From DATFWC01 sp045801465 (lineage in GTDB: Bacteria > Pseudomonadota > Alphaproteobacteria > Rhizobiales > Xanthobacteraceae): 37,672 bases of DNA. The stretch is taken from contig JBJMSU010000164.1 of the NCBI GenBank assembly GCA_045801465.1, positions 1 through 37,672 of the forward strand. Direction: 5' to 3'. Below the pieces are notes generated by a model that worked only from the letters and a program-made list of their open reading frames with translations, was not told the origin of the DNA and did not search any database. The position numbers and the translations under genes were made by a program. This document shows positions 1-8,509 of this stretch, one piece after another. Within the stretch, counting starts at the first letter, position 1. Every line of letters begins with the position of its first letter.

Positions 1-655
1 TCTGCTGCGGACTCGCGGCCGTGCCGGGCTGGCGGGCGAGAACCGCCGCGACGTTGCGGTCCAGATACACCGCCGTAAGCTCGACGGCGTGGCTCGGCAC
101 AACACGAAAATAGAGGCTGTTGAACCCGCACGCGTCGGCGACGATGGCGTGCCGGCGGATGCAAGCGCGCCGCGCCTCGCTGAATGCCGCGTCGGTCATC
201 TGGTACATGCCGACGGCGCTCGAGGCCGGCGCGTAGATCGCGAAAGGATTTAACGTCAGCCGCCAGCTCCAATAAGTGCGCGCCACCGGATTGCCGGCGC
301 TTTCCATCTGCGCGAGCGCCGCCAAGAGCTCGGGCGTGATCGTGCCGGTCGAATACGCGCGGAACAGCGATCCATACTGGCGCCAGGTCTCCGCCGGCAC
401 CTTGCTGAGCGCGCCGCTTACCGGAAACAGCATCTCGGTCGGCTTGCGCGCCACCTGATAGACGAGGTTTGCGACTGCGACGACCACAAGCACCATCGTC
501 ACCGCGACAACGATGCGAACCGTCTTCGGTGCCGCAGCGAGCTTCTCGAGCGGCCAACCGGCGCGCTGGCGCCAGCCGTGAAGGATGCGGAGCACGGCGT
601 TCCAGCCTCCTCGCCGCTTGCGAACGGCGACGCTGCTAACGGACGATGAGGACAT
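1..655 (-). CDS. Lytic transglycosylase-like membrane protein, 3' end beyond the window
   Basis: This reading frame starts with ATG at 655 and is open to the left edge (218 residues visible, no stop). Residues about 46-66 form one hydrophobic membrane segment after a basic N-terminus, so the rest probably faces the periplasm. Residues 108-160 resemble the SLT fold. The ALAQMESAGNP stretch carries a candidate catalytic Glu at 118, and SAVGMYQMTDAAF (about 146-158) matches the family's S-x-G-x-x-Q turn. Such enzymes cleave the glycan strand of peptidoglycan. No strong ribosome binding site precedes the ATG. The assignment rests on these two motifs only; a catalytically different SLT-like protein is possible. 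Confidence 0.7.
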   Translation of the reverse strand, partial: MSSSSVSSVAVRKRRGGWNAVLRILHGWRQRAGWPLEKLAAAPKTVRIVVAVTMVLVVVAVANLVYQVARKPTEMLFPVSGALSKVPAETWRQYGSLFRAYSTGTITPELLAALAQMESAGNPVARTYWSWRLTLNPFAIYAPASSAVGMYQMTDAAFSEARRACIRRHAIVADACGFNSLYFRVVPSHAVELTAVYLDRNVAAVLARQPGTAASPQQ

Positions 656-761
656 GAGGATGATTTGCCCCGCAGGCCGTTAATGTCCGCTTTATTCCGT
701 CCTTCGCCCACAGCGTCAGGCGTTACAGCGTTTTCCACTTGGCCTCGACGCAGGCACTTTC

Positions 762-847
762 GTCATTGCCGGGCTTGACCCGCAATCCATCGCATTGAGT
801 TGAATCATTGTTTTCTGATGGATGCGCGGGTCAAGCCGGCGCATGAC
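762..847. repeat. Palindromic intergenic repeat
   Basis: The arms at 762-791 and 817-847 are imperfect reverse complements built around GGGCTTGACCCGC and GCGGGTCAAGCC, with a 25-base AT-rich loop. The sequence type (GTCATTGCCGGGCTTGACC) is one I recall as a common dispersed palindrome in Bradyrhizobium-like genomes. It lies between the 3' end of the flavin monooxygenase gene and the start of the transglycosylase-like gene, so it could end transcription or stabilise an mRNA 3' end. Confidence 0.8.
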
Positions 848-913
848 GAGTCAAAATCAGCGCCGTTGGTATAAACCGCCAGCACCGACATGACCGGGTC
901 GGCCAATGGCGGC

Positions 914-2275
914 TCATCGTGCCGTTGCGCGCGTGCGACGCCAGGCGCCAACCTGCGGGACGGGCAGGCCTAAGTTCTGGCGCAAGGTCTTGCCTGCATA
1001 GTCCTTGCGGAACAAGCCGCGTCGTTGCAGCTCCGGCACGACGAAACAGACGAAATCCTCGTAGGCGCCGGGAACGTGGGTTGCAGACACGACGAACCCG
1101 TCGCAGGCGCGCTCGACGAACCATTGTTCGAGCCGGTCGGCGATCTCCTGGGGGCCGCCGACGAGAGGGTCATGCACCCGGCCGCGGCCGCTGAAGTGGA
1201 TGAAGTCGCGCACGGTCGGATTCTTGATGCCGCTCGCGCGCACGACGCGGTCGCGAATCGTCTGCAGACCGGAGATACTTGCCAGCTCCTCGTCGGTGAA
1301 CGCCTCGTCCATCCCCTTGGTCGCGAAATCGAAGTTGAGCGCCTCCGACAACAACGACAGCGCATCGACCTCGAGCGGCAGCCCGGCGATCACGGCCCAT
1401 TTGTCCTCGGCCTCCATCCTGGTGGCGGCGGACACGGCGTTGATCAATTGCGTGATCGTGACGTGCTCCGGGCTGCGGCCATAGCCGGCGACGACCTCCT
1501 TGAAGTTCGCATACTCGCGCTGTGCGACCGCGATGTTCGGGTAGACGGCGAAGATCAAGTCGCCCCATTGCGCTCCGAAGCGAATGCCGCGTCCGCTCTG
1601 GCCGGCCTGAATGATCACGGGATGGCCCTGCGCGGAGCGCGGTACGGTGAACGGCCCGCGCGAGCGAAAAAAGCGGCCCTTGTGATCGAGGCGATGGACC
1701 TTCTCCGGCTGGGCGAAGAGGCCTATCGCCTTGTCCTGAACGATGGCGTCGTCCTCCCAGGTATCCCAATGGCCGAACACGACCTCCATGAATTCGTCGG
1801 CTCGGTCATAGCGCAGGTCGTGCTCGACCACTTCGTCGTAGCCCATGTTCTGGGCTTCGCCGTCATTGAGGGAGGTGACGACGTTCCAGGCGGCGCGCCC
1901 CTCCGTCATCAGGTCCAGCGTGGCGAACAGGCGCGCCACATGAAATGGCTCGTAGTAACTCGTCGAATAGGTGGCGCCCAGGCCGAGCCGCTCGGTCGCC
2001 ATGCCCATGACCGTGAGCACGGTCACCGCATCCATCTTCACGCAGCGGATGCCGTGCCGGACCGTATGCGCATGGTTGCGTCCGTACATGTCGGGCATGG
2101 ACAAACGGTCATCGAAGAAGCCAAGATGGAATTTTCCTTCCTCGAGCACCCGGCCAATGTGCCGGTAGTAGTCCGGCGACCAGGTGTCCGTTCGCGACTG
2201 CGGGTGGCGCCAGGAACTCGCCAGATTCGTGCAGTTCTGCGCTTGCAGAAAGGCAACCAAGGTCACCTGGCGCAT
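914..2275 (-). CDS. NtaA/SnaA/DszA-type FMN-dependent monooxygenase (LLM class)
   Basis: A 453-residue protein, full length for this branch of the bacterial luciferase-like flavin monooxygenases, which use reduced flavin from a partner reductase to oxidise small organic substrates such as aminopolycarboxylates or organosulfur compounds. Family hallmarks include the N-terminal stretch with FFDDRLSMP, the LGLGATYSTSYYEPFHVARLFATLD region, and EGRAAWNVVTSLNDGEAQNMG, which matches the family's GRxxWNxVTS loop. PVIIQAGQSGRG is also typical. The ATG at 2275 is preceded by AAAGGA about nine bases away. No flavin reductase gene is adjacent, so the reductase is probably encoded elsewhere. The substrate cannot be told from sequence; confidence in the family is high. 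Confidence 0.9.
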   Translation of the reverse strand: MRQVTLVAFLQAQNCTNLASSWRHPQSRTDTWSPDYYRHIGRVLEEGKFHLGFFDDRLSMPDMYGRNHAHTVRHGIRCVKMDAVTVLTVMGMATERLGLGATYSTSYYEPFHVARLFATLDLMTEGRAAWNVVTSLNDGEAQNMGYDEVVEHDLRYDRADEFMEVVFGHWDTWEDDAIVQDKAIGLFAQPEKVHRLDHKGRFFRSRGPFTVPRSAQGHPVIIQAGQSGRGIRFGAQWGDLIFAVYPNIAVAQREYANFKEVVAGYGRSPEHVTITQLINAVSAATRMEAEDKWAVIAGLPLEVDALSLLSEALNFDFATKGMDEAFTDEELASISGLQTIRDRVVRASGIKNPTVRDFIHFSGRGRVHDPLVGGPQEIADRLEQWFVERACDGFVVSATHVPGAYEDFVCFVVPELQRRGLFRKDYAGKTLRQNLGLPVPQVGAWRRTRATAR

Positions 2276-2366
2276 CGTTGCAATCCTTTACACGTCGCGA
2301 GCCGAATCACTTTTTGGCCGGGATAGCCCGGCCATGACGAGGAGGATAGGCCAGGATCAAATGCCG

Positions 2367-2442
2367 CTAGTGTCCCGATTCCGAAGTTCGCAAGCAGTTG
2401 CGGCACACTCTCATGCGAACTTCGGAATCAAAGGGACACTAG
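2367..2442. repeat. Hairpin repeat A (CCGAAGTTCGCA core)
   Basis: The left arm 2367-2392 and right arm 2414-2442 pair almost fully: CTAGTGTCCC with GGGACACTAG, ATTCCG with CGGAAT, and AAGTTCGCA with TGCGAACTT. A small bulge (AAA) lies on the right arm. The loop is 21 bases. It forms an inverted pair with the related element at 2467-2543. Confidence 0.85.
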
Positions 2443-2466
2443 CAATTATCTAGCAAGTATATGGTG

Positions 2467-2543
2467 CCAGTGCCCCTTTGAACCCGAAGTTCGCAATCGG
2501 ACTCGGGGCACGGTGTGTGCGAACTTCGGGTTCGGGGCAGTGG
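2467..2543. repeat. Hairpin repeat B, inverted relative of repeat A
   Basis: The left arm 2467-2495 and right arm 2518-2543 pair through CCAGTGCCCC/GGGGCAGTGG, AACCCG/CGGGTT and AAGTTCGCA/TGCGAACTT. The bulge (TTTG) is on the left arm, so the reverse complement of B aligns with A. Where A has ATTCCG/CGGAAT, B has AACCCG/CGGGTT: both arms changed together and pairing is kept. The spacing to A is 24 bases. Confidence 0.85.
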
Positions 2544-2552
2544 TCTAACGTA

Positions 2553-2709
2553 GTAGGGTCATCGCCAGGGGCGACGAGGCAGAAAAATATTCACGCGCAG
2601 GCAATTGCTGACGACCGCGAGCGGCTTTGCCGCCGCGGCGGCTCTGGGCGAGCCGTTCGCGCGCGTCCCCTCTTCCTTCGCACAGCAGCCGCCGCATCTC
2701 GGTCCCAAC
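2553..2709 (+). repeat. Diverged direct repeat, copy 1 (partner 6361-6540)
   Basis: This stretch aligns with 6361-6540, beginning at GTAGGGTC versus GTAGAGTC and ending at the shared CTCGGTCCCAAC. It covers the upstream region and first codons of the metallo-beta-lactamase-fold gene. The two copies differ at many positions and by a few short gaps, so the duplication is old or the copies came from paralogous genes. The cyclase gene lies between them. Confidence 0.75.
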
Positions 2710-2718
2710 TGTAAGTGA
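2587..2718 (+). pseudogene. Truncated 5' remnant of a Tat-exported MBL-fold gene
   Basis: In this frame the sequence reads as 43 codons and TGA, and the encoded peptide closely matches the N-terminus of the intact gene at 6406. The remnant has IFTRRQLLTTASG where the intact gene has MFTRRRFLRTGSG, and both continue with ALGEPFA or TLGEPFA, SSFAQQP and LGPN. The start codon has become ATA and the similarity stops right after LGPN. It therefore holds only the twin-arginine signal and is almost certainly not translated. Confidence 0.75.
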
Positions 2719-2881
2719 CGTGTCACGCCAGAGCGCGGTCCATTTTACCTTCCCAAAGATCAATGACACGAAAACACGCGCCACGCCCGGCGCCCTCTGA
2801 AGACGTGGCTCGATTGCTCTGGACAGGCGGTTGGGTGCGGAGCATGCTGGCACAGCGGCGCTCACGTCGCTGGTGGCGAGA

Positions 2882-5800
2882 ATGGATGTCGGCAACTGGC
2901 TGCGGAAGCTGGGGCTTGAAGGATATGAGCCGGCATTCCGCCAGAACGATATCGACAGCGAAATACTGCTCAAATTGACGGCTGAGGACCTGAAAGACCT
3001 CGGGATCGCGTCGGTCGGTGACCGCCGCAGATTGCTTGAGGCCATCCGCTCCTTGCCGCAGGATGCATTGGCGCCGTCGACCACATCGTCGACCGCGCGT
3101 GCCGAACGGCGGCAGCTCACGGTCATGTTTTGCGACCTCGTCGGTTCGACGGAAATCGCGTCGCGCTGCGATCCGGAGGACCTGCGTGAGATCATCGGCG
3201 CCTACCACCGCTGCGCCACCGGCATCATTGCTCACTCCGGCGGATTCGTGGCGAAATACCTGGGTGACGGCGTGCTGGCCTATTACGGCTACCCGCAAGT
3301 ACGTGAGGACGATGCCGAGCGCGCGGTCCGGGCGAGTTTGACTCTCGTCGAGGCCGTGCCTGGGCTCGATACTGGCTTTCAACAATCGTTGCAGGTGCGT
3401 GTCGGCATCGCCACCGGGCTTGTTATCGTTGGAGACCTGATCGGCGAGGGCGCTGCGCAGGAGCAGGGGGTGGTCGGCGAGACGCCGAATCTTGCCGCTC
3501 GCCTGCAAGCCTTCGCCGAGCCGAGTCAGGTGGTGATCGCGTCGAGCACGCGCGGGCTCACTGGCGGACTTTTCGAGTACCACGATCTCGGACCTTTGGC
3601 CCTGAAAGGTTTTGGCCAACCTGTGCAGGCTTGGCAGGTGCTGCGGCCCACCCAGTTAGACAGCCGCTTCGAGGCGTCGCGTGAGACCGACGGCGCGCCA
3701 AAACAAACCTGGCGCGCCGGCGCATTCGCGCGGGTCGATGCGCCGTTCGCGGCGACGCCAAGAAGAAGCCTCACGCCCTACGTCGGTCGCGCCGACGAGC
3801 TTGAGATGCTCGAGCACGCGCTGGCCGAGGTGGCCGGGCGCGTCCGCGTAGTCGACATTGTCGGCGAGCCCGGCATCGGCAAGTCGCGGCTGCTGCATGA
3901 GTTCCGTCGGGGGTTGGCGGAGCGCGACATCGTTGTCCTATCCGGCAGCAGCTGGCCGGACAGCCAATCGACGCCCTTTCGTACCTTTATCGAAGTGATG
4001 CGCCGATCCTTTCAGGTGAGCGCCGGTGAAGCGCAAGAGGAGGTGGCGCGAAAGCTCGAGGACGGCCTGGCAATCCTTGCGCTCGCCGGGAAGGAGAACC
4101 TCGCGTTGTTGCTGAACCTGTTCGGGCTCAAGCCCCCAACCGGAACGTTGGAGGGACTGGACGGCGTGCTGATCGGATTGCGCACGCGCGACCTGCTGCT
4201 GCGGGTGTTGCGCGAGCGCTGCCGGACGAAGCCGGTTGTGATGCTGCTCGAAGATCTGCACTGGATCGATCACGCGTCCGAGGAGCTCCTGCTGCGGATC
4301 ATCACCACCGAGGACGACCTTGCACTGTTGATCCTCGGCACGTTCCGGCCGGAATACGAACCGCCGTGGTCGCGCAAAGCTGGAGTGATGCGGCTGCGAC
4401 TCGCGCCGCTCTCGGCAAGAGAGACCGCGCAGATCGTGCAGACGCGCCTTGGCCTCTCAATGGTCGACGCATCCCTGGATCGGCTGGTAGCAGACAGGGC
4501 GGAGGGCAATCCCCTATTTGCGGAGGAGATCGCGAATTTCCTCGTCGAGCACTTGATTTCGCGGTTCGGCACCACCGCACCGGAATACGATGTCGGCGCC
4601 GTCGCGACCGCACTACCGGCGAGCGTGCAGTCGCTTTTGTCCGCCCGCGTCGACCGCCTGGCGCCCCGTGATCGGGCGTTGCTGCAGGTGGCGTCAGTGA
4701 TCGGCCGGCGCTTCGATCCGCGCCTCTTGGAGGCGGCGGTGAGCGGTGGCTTCGAGGACGTTCACAGCCGGCTCCGCGCAATGGAGACGCTGGATCTGGT
4801 CCGCGTCGATCCGCGATCGGGAGAATTCCTCTTCAAGCACGCGCTCCTGCGCGACGTGCTCTATGGGAGCCTGCTGACGGCTCCGCGGACCGCACTCCAT
4901 CTGAGAATCGCCGAAGAGATCGAACGTCGCAGCGCTGACAGATTGGTCGAGGTCGCGGAGGTGCTCGCGCATCACTATTCTTGTACCAAACAGGCGGACA
5001 AGGCCGCTGAATACCTGGCTATGGCGGGCGCCAAGAGCCTGCGGATCTATTCGCTCGATGAGGCGGAGCGATTTACCAGGGCTGCTCTCGCTCTCGCGCG
5101 CGCCCAGGACGGGCAACGCATGGACGTGCAAGTGGCCGGGATCATGGCCGACCTCGTTCAGATTTTGACCCTCAAGTCCAAACGAAAGGAAGTGGTCGCT
5201 CTGCTCGAGCCGGAACTCGACAGGATCCAGGCGCTCGGCGACAGCGAGCAGGTCCCGCTCCTCCTGTACTATTTTGGTTTTGCGATGGCGGCGATGTGCA
5301 GGTTCCGCGAGGCAAAACCGGTTCAGGACAAAGCGCTGGCGTTCGCGATCGGGCGCGGACACGACCGAGCGACAGCCTATGCCCGGTGCGGCGTCATGCT
5401 GCTGACGACCTATGTCGAGCCGATGTCGCTTGCCGACTTCGAGACGTTCGCCGCAACCGCATTCGCCCAGGCGCAGCGGGTCAATGACTACTATCTCACC
5501 GGCCATACGATGTTCGTCATTGCGTGGAGCTATATGCACCGGGGCCTTGTCGTCAAAGCCGGAGATTGGGCGCGCCGGTTGGAGACGTTCGGACAGGAGC
5601 GGCAAGACCCGCGCTCATCGGCTATGGCGCTGTGGCTGTTCGGTTGGCTCGACATCATCGCGGAAAACTATGCCATCGCGGTCAAGCACGGCGAGGAGTG
5701 TGCACGCACAGCGCTCACACCCTTTGATCGGATGGTCGGAAACCAAGTCACCGGGATCGCCAAGATATTGTCTGGACAGATAGCGGATGGTGTCAAAGCG

Positions 5801-6319
5801 GTGCAGATCCATAGGGAAGAAGCTTTGGAGAACGGCTGGTATTTCAGCGCGCTGGGGACGGAGGCTCCCCTCGGCGTGGCGATGGCGATGACCGGCAAGC
5901 TCGCGAAAAGCGTCCGCTGGATGGAGGCTCTGATTGAGCGCTGCGAAGGAGAGTACGGCTATCGCGTCTATGCCGACCTCACCCGCCTATACCTCGCCGA
6001 AATCTACCTCGCGCTCCTCCAGTCTCGAGCCAAGCCCCCGCTGCGCGTTCTCCTGACAAACCTGCGATTTTTGGCAACGGTAAGACGAGTCGCGCCCAAA
6101 AGAGTGGCGGCGCTGTTGAAGAGCGCGCTTCGCAACGAGCAATTCCACGAGCAAGGCGTGATGCGCTCCAGAATAGAGCTTGATATGGGCTTGCTTCAGA
6201 AGCTGCTTAACCAAAAAGATTTGGCACGCGACCACCTGATGCGGGCCCGCTTGGCCGCGTCGGCGCAGCATGCAACTGCCTTGCTGGCCAAGATCGAGAC
6301 GGCAATCCAATCGTTGTGA
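2882..6319 (+). CDS. SAM domain - class III cyclase - AAA ATPase - TPR signalling protein
   Basis: A 1145-residue cytoplasmic protein. Residues 1-60 form a sterile-alpha-motif-like domain. Residues 76-250 form a class III nucleotide cyclase domain with metal-binding Asp85 (FCDLVGST) and Asp129 (YLGDG), a candidate adenine-reading Lys125, and Asn203/Arg207 (NLAAR) for transition-state binding. The second purine-reading position appears to be Gly in QGVVGETPN, so nucleotide choice is uncertain. A large STAND/AAA ATPase follows, with Walker A GEPGIGKS (328-335) and Walker B VMLLEDLHWID (about 453-463). The C-terminal third is helical and TPR-like. ATG 2882 is preferred because it opens the SAM domain; an upstream TTG at 2831 would add 17 residues. 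Proteins of this layout are common in rhizobia, but their signals are mostly unknown. Confidence 0.9.
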   Translation: MDVGNWLRKLGLEGYEPAFRQNDIDSEILLKLTAEDLKDLGIASVGDRRRLLEAIRSLPQDALAPSTTSSTARAERRQLTVMFCDLVGSTEIASRCDPEDLREIIGAYHRCATGIIAHSGGFVAKYLGDGVLAYYGYPQVREDDAERAVRASLTLVEAVPGLDTGFQQSLQVRVGIATGLVIVGDLIGEGAAQEQGVVGETPNLAARLQAFAEPSQVVIASSTRGLTGGLFEYHDLGPLALKGFGQPVQAWQVLRPTQLDSRFEASRETDGAPKQTWRAGAFARVDAPFAATPRRSLTPYVGRADELEMLEHALAEVAGRVRVVDIVGEPGIGKSRLLHEFRRGLAERDIVVLSGSSWPDSQSTPFRTFIEVMRRSFQVSAGEAQEEVARKLEDGLAILALAGKENLALLLNLFGLKPPTGTLEGLDGVLIGLRTRDLLLRVLRERCRTKPVVMLLEDLHWIDHASEELLLRIITTEDDLALLILGTFRPEYEPPWSRKAGVMRLRLAPLSARETAQIVQTRLGLSMVDASLDRLVADRAEGNPLFAEEIANFLVEHLISRFGTTAPEYDVGAVATALPASVQSLLSARVDRLAPRDRALLQVASVIGRRFDPRLLEAAVSGGFEDVHSRLRAMETLDLVRVDPRSGEFLFKHALLRDVLYGSLLTAPRTALHLRIAEEIERRSADRLVEVAEVLAHHYSCTKQADKAAEYLAMAGAKSLRIYSLDEAERFTRAALALARAQDGQRMDVQVAGIMADLVQILTLKSKRKEVVALLEPELDRIQALGDSEQVPLLLYYFGFAMAAMCRFREAKPVQDKALAFAIGRGHDRATAYARCGVMLLTTYVEPMSLADFETFAATAFAQAQRVNDYYLTGHTMFVIAWSYMHRGLVVKAGDWARRLETFGQERQDPRSSAMALWLFGWLDIIAENYAIAVKHGEECARTALTPFDRMVGNQVTGIAKILSGQIADGVKAVQIHREEALENGWYFSALGTEAPLGVAMAMTGKLAKSVRWMEALIERCEGEYGYRVYADLTRLYLAEIYLALLQSRAKPPLRVLLTNLRFLATVRRVAPKRVAALLKSALRNEQFHEQGVMRSRIELDMGLLQKLLNQKDLARDHLMRARLAASAQHATALLAKIETAIQSL

Positions 6320-6360
6320 AGCTACCCAATTTTTCACGCAGTTTGCGTCGGCATAGGCCA

Positions 6361-6540
6361 GTAGAGTCGGCGCCAGGATCGACAACAGCAGCGAGAGGGC
6401 CGAGAATGTTCACGCGCCGGCGATTTCTGAGGACCGGAAGCGGCCTTGTCGCCGCCGCGACACTGGGCGAGCCGTTCGCATGCGTCTCGTCGTCCTTTGC
6501 GCAGCAGCCGTCTGCGGCGCCACCGAACCTCGGTCCCAAC
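6361..6540 (+). repeat. Diverged direct repeat, copy 2 (partner 2553-2709)
   Basis: This segment contains the ribosome binding site, start codon and signal-peptide codons of the intact MBL-fold gene. It is the partner of the remnant upstream of the cyclase gene. Similarity ends at the shared GGTCCCAAC. Confidence 0.75.
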
Positions 6541-7386
6541 CGCCTCGTGACGCTCGGCACGCGCGGCGGGCCGGCCATCCGCACCGGCTTTACGCCGAGC
6601 CCGTCGGCCAATCTCATCGTGTTCGACAACGTGCCCTACGTGATCGACACCGGCTACGGGGTGAGCGGCAAGCTGGTGCAGTCGAAGTTCCCGCTGCCGC
6701 AGTTGCGCTACGTCTTCATTACGCATCATCATTCCGACCACAACGCCGAGTTCGGGCTGCTCGCCTATAACGCCTGGGCGATGGGGCTGAAGACGCCGGT
6801 CGACGCCTATGGACCGGCCGGCATGAACGCCTTGGCGTCAGGCTTCTGGCAGGCCTACCGGTTCGACATCGAGACGCGCATGGCCGACGAAGGACGGCCC
6901 GACCTGCGCAAGCTCGTCAATGCCCACGAATACACCGAGGGCGAAGTGCTCAAGACCGACAAGGTCAGGGTCACGGCGCTGCGCAACGTGCATCCGCCGA
7001 TCACGGAAAGCTTCGCGCTGAAGTTCGAATTCCCGGGCAGGACCGTCGTGTTCTCCGGCGACACCGCCTATCACCCGCCGCTCGCCCAGTTTGCCAAGGG
7101 CGCCGATATCCTGGTGCACGAGGTCATGCTGCTTCCCGCGATCGAGTTCATCGTGCGTGCCAACCCCAACGCCCCGACCCTGCTCGCCCACCTCAAGGCC
7201 AGTCACACCACGGTCGACGACGTCGGCCGCATCGCCACGGAGGCGGGCGTGAAGACGCTGGTGCTGAGCCATTTCGTTCCCGCCGACGCGCCCAACGTCA
7301 CCGATCAACACTGGATCGACGGCGTCCGCGAGACCTGGAAGGGCGACCTCGTACTCGCCAAGGACGCGATGGCGATCACGCTGTGA
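6406..7386 (+). CDS. Tat-exported metallo-beta-lactamase-fold hydrolase
   Basis: A 326-residue protein. The N-terminus MFTRRRFLRTGSG followed by a hydrophobic run and SSFAQQ is a twin-arginine signal, so the enzyme is likely folded in the cytoplasm and exported to the periplasm. The metal-binding motif HHHSDH is at 107-112. Further MBL-fold landmarks are VVFSGDTAYH, VHEVM and the late SHFVP histidine. The LGTRGGP start of the domain resembles arylsulfatase- or RNase Z-like members. ATG 6406 is chosen because GAGAGGG precedes it and the Tat signal begins there; an in-frame GTG at 6316 overlapping the cyclase stop is less likely. The short gap to the cyclase gene allows co-transcription. The substrate is unknown. 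Confidence 0.88.
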   Translation: MFTRRRFLRTGSGLVAAATLGEPFACVSSSFAQQPSAAPPNLGPNRLVTLGTRGGPAIRTGFTPSPSANLIVFDNVPYVIDTGYGVSGKLVQSKFPLPQLRYVFITHHHSDHNAEFGLLAYNAWAMGLKTPVDAYGPAGMNALASGFWQAYRFDIETRMADEGRPDLRKLVNAHEYTEGEVLKTDKVRVTALRNVHPPITESFALKFEFPGRTVVFSGDTAYHPPLAQFAKGADILVHEVMLLPAIEFIVRANPNAPTLLAHLKASHTTVDDVGRIATEAGVKTLVLSHFVPADAPNVTDQHWIDGVRETWKGDLVLAKDAMAITL

Positions 7387-7431
7387 TACGGCGAACCTGA
7401 AGCACGATGGCAGACCCGTCGTCGGGCGACC

Positions 7432-8370
7432 TCATCGTCTAGCATCCGATTCCGAATCCCGTTTGACCTCGTCGAGGAGCCACGCCGCGAACTGCCGAAC
7501 CTGGACCTTGCCACGCGCCGCCGGTTGCTCGATCAGGAAATACGCCCGCGACCCGGCGACGGCGTTCTTGAACGGCGCAACCAGCACGCCCGACGCAATC
7601 AGGTCGTTCACCAAGGGCTGGCGACCGAGCGCGACGCCCTGCCCGTCGACTGCCGCCTGAATCATCTGCTCGTACTGGGTGAAGTGCAATGCTCCGGCCG
7701 GTTTGAGCTCGCCGATGCCCAAGGCGGTGAGCCACGTGCCCCAATCCATGAAGGATCTCATCGCACCGGGATAGTCGAAGTGCAGCAATGTATGACACCG
7801 CAAGTCGTGCGGTCGCTTGAGCGGCCGCGAACGGTCGCGCAGCAGCGATCGGGCGCAGACCGGAAGTACTCCCTCGCCGAACAGCCGCGTCGCTCCCTCC
7901 GGCACGGCGTCGGGCGGGCAGTAGCGGATCGCCAAGTCCACCAGGCTGCGCTCCAGGTTGAGCATTTCGGTGGTGGCCGAGATGCGCACATCGATCTCCG
8001 GATGCAAGCTGGTGAATCGCCGTAACCGCGGGATGAGCCACAGCGAGGCAAACCCCGTCGTGGTGGTGATCGAGAGCTGACCCGTTCGGCCGTCCATCCG
8101 TAACCGATCGACCGCGGTTTGCAACCGATCGAGCGCATCCGCCGCGACCGCGTAGAGTGCCTGCCCGTGTTCGGTGAGAACCAGCGCACGCGGCCGCCGC
8201 TCGAACAGCGTCACGCCGAGGTGGTCCTCGAGCGCCTTGATCTGCCGGCTGACGGCGGACTGGGTGATGAACAGCTCCTCCGCCGCCTTGGTGAAGCTCA
8301 AAGTCCGCGCCGCCGCCTCGAACCCCTGGAAGAACCCCACGTGCGGCAGGCTATAGCGCCGGTTTGACAT
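7432..8370 (-). CDS. LysR-family regulator, GcvA-like
   Basis: A 312-residue protein of usual LysR length. The N-terminal winged helix-turn-helix is clear: FEAAARTLSFTKAAEELFIT and QSAVSRQIKALEDHLGVTLF (about residues 17-56). A periplasmic-binding-protein-like effector domain follows. The N-terminal style, with FFQGFEAAARTLSFTKAAEEL, resembles GcvA-type members. The gene is divergent from the DUF2917-GNAT-MFS operon across 139 bases, the usual arrangement for a LysR protein that controls its neighbour. Its 3' end meets the MBL-fold gene tail to tail. The effector cannot be inferred. Confidence 0.92.
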   Translation of the reverse strand: MSNRRYSLPHVGFFQGFEAAARTLSFTKAAEELFITQSAVSRQIKALEDHLGVTLFERRPRALVLTEHGQALYAVAADALDRLQTAVDRLRMDGRTGQLSITTTTGFASLWLIPRLRRFTSLHPEIDVRISATTEMLNLERSLVDLAIRYCPPDAVPEGATRLFGEGVLPVCARSLLRDRSRPLKRPHDLRCHTLLHFDYPGAMRSFMDWGTWLTALGIGELKPAGALHFTQYEQMIQAAVDGQGVALGRQPLVNDLIASGVLVAPFKNAVAGSRAYFLIEQPAARGKVQVRQFAAWLLDEVKRDSESDARR

Positions 8371-8379
8371 TCCCGAAAC

Positions 8380-8394
8380 TCATGCATCGCGTGA
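8380..8394. promoter_or_regulatory. Possible regulator site in the LysR/DUF2917 divergent region
   Basis: TCATGC-ATC-GCGTGA is a near-perfect palindrome just upstream of the LysR gene start and in the gap shared with the divergent operon. Position and symmetry fit an operator, but the spacing is not the standard T-N11-A, so this is only a candidate. Confidence 0.3.
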
Positions 8395-8509
8395 GAATTG
8401 ATCGTTTGCGGCCGGGCCGGGCCACGCGCAACTTGGTTGAAAGCGGCGCCTGTGGCGCTGCCGCCCGCATGAAACCGCATGCGTGGGACTCATTCAAGAG
8501 GAGATGGTC

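Noticed and set aside
1025..2326. A 433-codon plus-strand frame opposite the flavin monooxygenase gene
   Set aside because: No family similarity; the opposite strand encodes the well-recognised monooxygenase across nearly the whole stretch.
2367..2543. Possible CRISPR-like repeats
   Set aside because: There are only two units, in opposite orientation, each a hairpin with no spacer array and no cas gene.
7415..7426. CCCG-TCGT-CGGG hairpin between the MBL-fold and LysR genes
   Set aside because: A four-pair stem without a T-run is too short to call a terminator.
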